Positions 61,152 through 64,000 of a DNA stretch of 64,000 nucleotides are shown here, piece after piece. The notes below the pieces were generated by a model, which saw only the letters and a program-made list of their open reading frames with translations, searched no databases and was not told the DNA's origin. The translations under genes and the position numbers were made by a program. Each line of letters starts with the position of its first letter. Position 1 is the stretch's first letter. The stretch comes from Clonostachys chloroleuca (taxonomy: Eukaryota; Ascomycota; Sordariomycetes; Hypocreales; Bionectriaceae), in contig JBANAY010000004.1 of the NCBI GenBank assembly GCA_037952775.1, positions 2,914,001 to 2,978,000 on the forward strand, read 5' to 3'.

Positions 61152-61494
61152 ATGAAGGTCTTCGCCATCGCCGCCGCCTCCCTCTTCGCCCTGGCCTCTG
61201 CGGCCCCCAACCCCAACCCTGGCTGCCAGCCCGGCACCTACTCTTGCACAACCGCCCCCGGCGGTGGCCCTGGATGGCAGACATGCGATGTCAACGGCCA
61301 GTGGGTTGTAAGTTGCCCCTTCCTTCCTCCCCTCTTCATCTGGAAGGAAAAGAAGGGGGGGACAGACTTGTCCATCAGTTTACTGACATTATTTGCAACA
61401 GTTCTCTGGCAGCTGCCCCCCCAACACCGTCTGCAAGTTCTACCCTCCCAGCAAGAGCCCTTACTGTGTTCCTCCCGACTTCAAGTTCCCTTAA
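61152..61494 (+). CDS. Small secreted six-cysteine protein, 82 aa
   Basis: Exons 61152-61307 and 61402-61494 with a GTAAGT...CAACAG intron. Residues 1-18 (MKVFAIAAASLFALASAA) form a clear signal peptide with an AxA-type cleavage site. The mature ~64 residues contain six cysteines: GCQPGTYSC, GWQTCDVNGQWV, then GSCPPNTVCKFY and SPYCVPPD. The spacing suggests three disulfides. The GTYSC...WQTCDVNGQWV...CPPNTVCK...YCV arrangement resembles short fungal secreted proteins with carbohydrate-binding-like cysteine folds. The function is unknown to me; surface adhesion, glycan binding or an effector-like role are possible. Codon use is strongly biased to C-ending codons, and with a good TATA box this suggests high expression. 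Confidence 0.88.
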
Positions 61495-64000
61495 GAGGTC
61501 TGCAAGCATTGCCCGGCTCGAGACATGGGGCCATCTTGATCAAAGGAGCCCCAATCTTGATGGTATGGATGAGTGATGATGAAAGAAGAGCGGCGGAGCG
61601 TGGACACGCAATTCTTCTCTTCAGACGATCCTTTAACAGATTACGAAGCTTCAATCTGGTTATTTGATTTTTACCTGAACGTTCAGTACGATCCTTTTAT
61701 GCTAGTTATATTATACAATGCTATAGAAGCAAACAAACGTGGAATTTGCACTCACTCCTCTCTCGTCTTAAAGCATGGTGATGAAAACAGACTCTCCCAG
61801 TTGATACGTAAATAACCTAAAACCGGTATAAATTCCAAAGACCCATTGTATAAAACGGACCAAAGGCCTCAGTGGGAGGAAATAGTTCGTATGGTTGCAT
61901 ACACCATTCCTCGGCGTTACCTGGCTGTTGTGGTGTCAGATTTAGCTCCCCTCTCTCCACGTGGGGAGATCGAAGTACCCCAGCCAGTCAGATGCCGATG
62001 CTCGCATGATATGCCGTAGGAATACGGTATGACAATGCATAAGTAGTCATGTTAGGATGAACAGCGCCTTGGGGCCACACTAAGCCAAAGTGCCGCCGCC
62101 TGCGTCACTTGGTCTCACCTACCGGCCTCCTCACCTCTACGACCACGGCGCAGGAACGGAAAAGGCGGCAGTAAGAGGCCGTAAGCTAGTCTGGGCGTTG
62201 TGATTCAGCTGGATGTGATGCGCCGATTCTTCGCTTCTCATGTGCATACCGCGAATTTGGGACCATCGTATAGAATTGGCCTTTAGAACGAGCAAGGTGT
62301 AAAGCACCAATCACGCTGTATCTCAAACCAGCGTCGCTGACAAGAACGCCCCAGAAGGCACGCTTGGATTGAGTACTTCGGCTGCAACCTCCCTTGCGTT
62401 TGTGACGAGAGTCATCAGCTGAGGGCTGGGGCCGTCCCTCATTGGTAGTTCTCCCCCCGATAAATCCTGTTCTTGCAGATCAAACCGCTAGGGTGATGCA
62501 TAACCACCTTAGCTCAGCTCCCTGAGTTCAAATACGAAGCAGCCTCCAATCCAGTACAAGTCGCAAGACTGCGATGCCTCCTATGGGCTGGAAGGCAGTC
62601 AGTTCCCCATCTGTAATTTTTTTTTTCTCATCATGCGTATAAGCTGGCGTCTACTATGCGCCAGGCCCAACGGACTCGTATAGCAAACCTGAAGCGTGGA
62701 GATCACCCGACCTGATGGAAATGCCGGGCGGGAACTGGGCTGAGGAAGCGGGGTAAAGAGAAAAACTTGCTCGTTTGATCACTTTTTACGTGAGAGGAAA
62801 TAAAAAAGCTGGAATATCAGAGACAAGTTATGGGATCACGCGGGGCAGGCTGGATCAAGACAAGGTGAGGTGGCTTGCGGTGTCTCTGGCAAAGGCCCTC
62901 ACTCAGCGACACGAAACAAGCAGCAATGATCGTCCGTCAGCCTGGTGGCCCAGTCAGCGCATAGCTGTGAACTTCCGTGTCCCATCTTGGCATCGCAAGA
63001 GGATATGTGATGAGATGGCTTTCTGTGCCGCTGCTCGCTTTCCTCGTATTGTAAGCCGATACGATATAATGCTATAGCGGCCGAGCTCCGTTGTGGACTT
63101 GAGATGCGGCATCGGGCCTGGAAAGATGACACTTACGTTGTGGCACGCGATTGGAAGGCTCGGTTTGTTTGCGAAAGCGTTCTCGTTGGCTGAGCTCGGG
63201 AGTCTTACCACATGTGTGGAATATCAAGACATGCATGCATGCGGTTGTAGGAAACTCAGCTTCTGTGGCGGGATCCTGAGAAACTGGTAGGGGAGGGGTG
63301 GGTGAAGAAAAGGAATCAACATCTGCGTGTGAGAAGAGTTGTCGAATTGGGCATTATTCAATCTTGTGCCGAGTTGTCCCGCGATGGGCAGGTAGGTAGG
63401 AGACAATACGACGCCCATTCACTCAGAAAACACACGTACCAGTGCCTTTGCGATGATATCAACCCACCGAAAGTCCAGTGCGGCAGTTTTCCCCATGGGG
63501 AATTTGTTTTGCGCTCTACAGCAAAGTCCCGGAAGCATGCCGTGAGGCTGATATAAGAACCAAGCGTGGAGTCTTTGTATACGAACTTAGCTGCAAGAGA
63601 AAGTGGTGAGAGCGGCGATTCTTGGAGGTTATTACAGAGCAGTGATACCGAAGAGAACTGATGAAATGAGATCTGAAACGCCAGAGTCAGAAATATCAAT
63701 TACCATTCATTTATCATCCATCTATATGTAAGCATCTAGAGTGCATAATTGTTCAACGCTAAGATCAACCAAACATCTTCGCCTTCTCCGGGCACTTTGC
63801 GGACGAGCCCCAGAAAAGGTCATTATCAAAAGAACAGAACAGCCTTGGAACAACAGGACCCAGAAAACACTGAACAAAAAAAAAAACCGCAACAAAGGAA
63901 GGGGATACCGACTACGGCGAGGCTTCAGCCGGCGCCGCAATGGCCCTCTTCCATGAATCCTGGATAGCCTTCCAGTATTGGACTGCGTGTGCACGCATGT
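61495..64000. other. Terminal intergenic region, 2.5 kb
   Basis: No convincing gene. A T-run at about 62618 and an A-run at about 63877 are noticeable. At the very edge, a minus-strand frame ending at 63912 could be the 3' end of a gene lying beyond the window. Confidence 0.4.

Noticed and set aside
62505..62540. TAGCTCAG followed by GAGTTCAAATAC, resembling A and B boxes of a tRNA
   Set aside because: The two boxes are only about ten bases apart, far too close for a tRNA.
1..64000. CRISPR arrays, insertion sequences or bacterial operon signals
   Set aside because: None seen; spliced genes show this is fungal nuclear DNA.

Overview
This is filamentous ascomycete nuclear DNA, most likely from Eurotiales (Aspergillus/Penicillium/Monascus relatives). 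The genes carry many short GT-AG introns of about 50-80 nt with CTAAC/CTGAC-like branch points. The gene set includes a MADS-box McmA, a peroxisomal malate synthase (AcuE) ending in SKL, a Gin4/Hsl1-type septum kinase, a FlbC-like C2H2 regulator and a highly reducing polyketide synthase. The species cannot be fixed from the sequence alone.

Layout: 3-673 (+) is the 3' part of a vacuolar PQ-loop transporter. 1564-3423 (+) is an Nse6/SLF2-like nuclear protein. 3643-4480 (-) is V-ATPase subunit E, and 5185-6858 (+) a NIPA-type Mg2+ transporter. 7661-8318 (+) is a Ctr copper transporter and 10446-11426 (-) is McmA. 15367-20186 (+) is a 1606-residue orphan protein. 21270-23292 (-) is a 14-TM drug-efflux MFS protein, and 26954-34458 (+) a highly reducing PKS; these two point away from each other and may form a minimal secondary-metabolite locus. 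36230-39995 (+) is the Gin4-like kinase, 40824-41862 (-) a doubtful small proline-rich gene, and 42343-44304 (+) malate synthase. A gene-poor stretch of almost 13 kb then leads to a FlbC-like regulator at 57182-58267 (+). The last gene is a small secreted six-cysteine protein at 61152-61494 (+).

Two points stand out. First, three genes (the orphan, the PKS twice, and malate synthase) contain four frame breaks. Each is repaired by adding one base to a run of exactly five G or C, and with these bases restored every CDS length becomes a multiple of three. This looks like systematic homopolymer under-calling, or a contraction mutation spectrum. The PKS also has an in-frame TAG inside its KR domain that this does not explain, plus eroded methyltransferase and enoylreductase cofactor motifs. 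Second, the FlbC-like gene, the kinase and malate synthase sit behind upstream stretches that are almost free of ATG (about 880, 520 and 450 nt). In the first two, a minimal 2-3 codon uORF lies directly before or across the main start, which suggests long scanned leaders and translational control.
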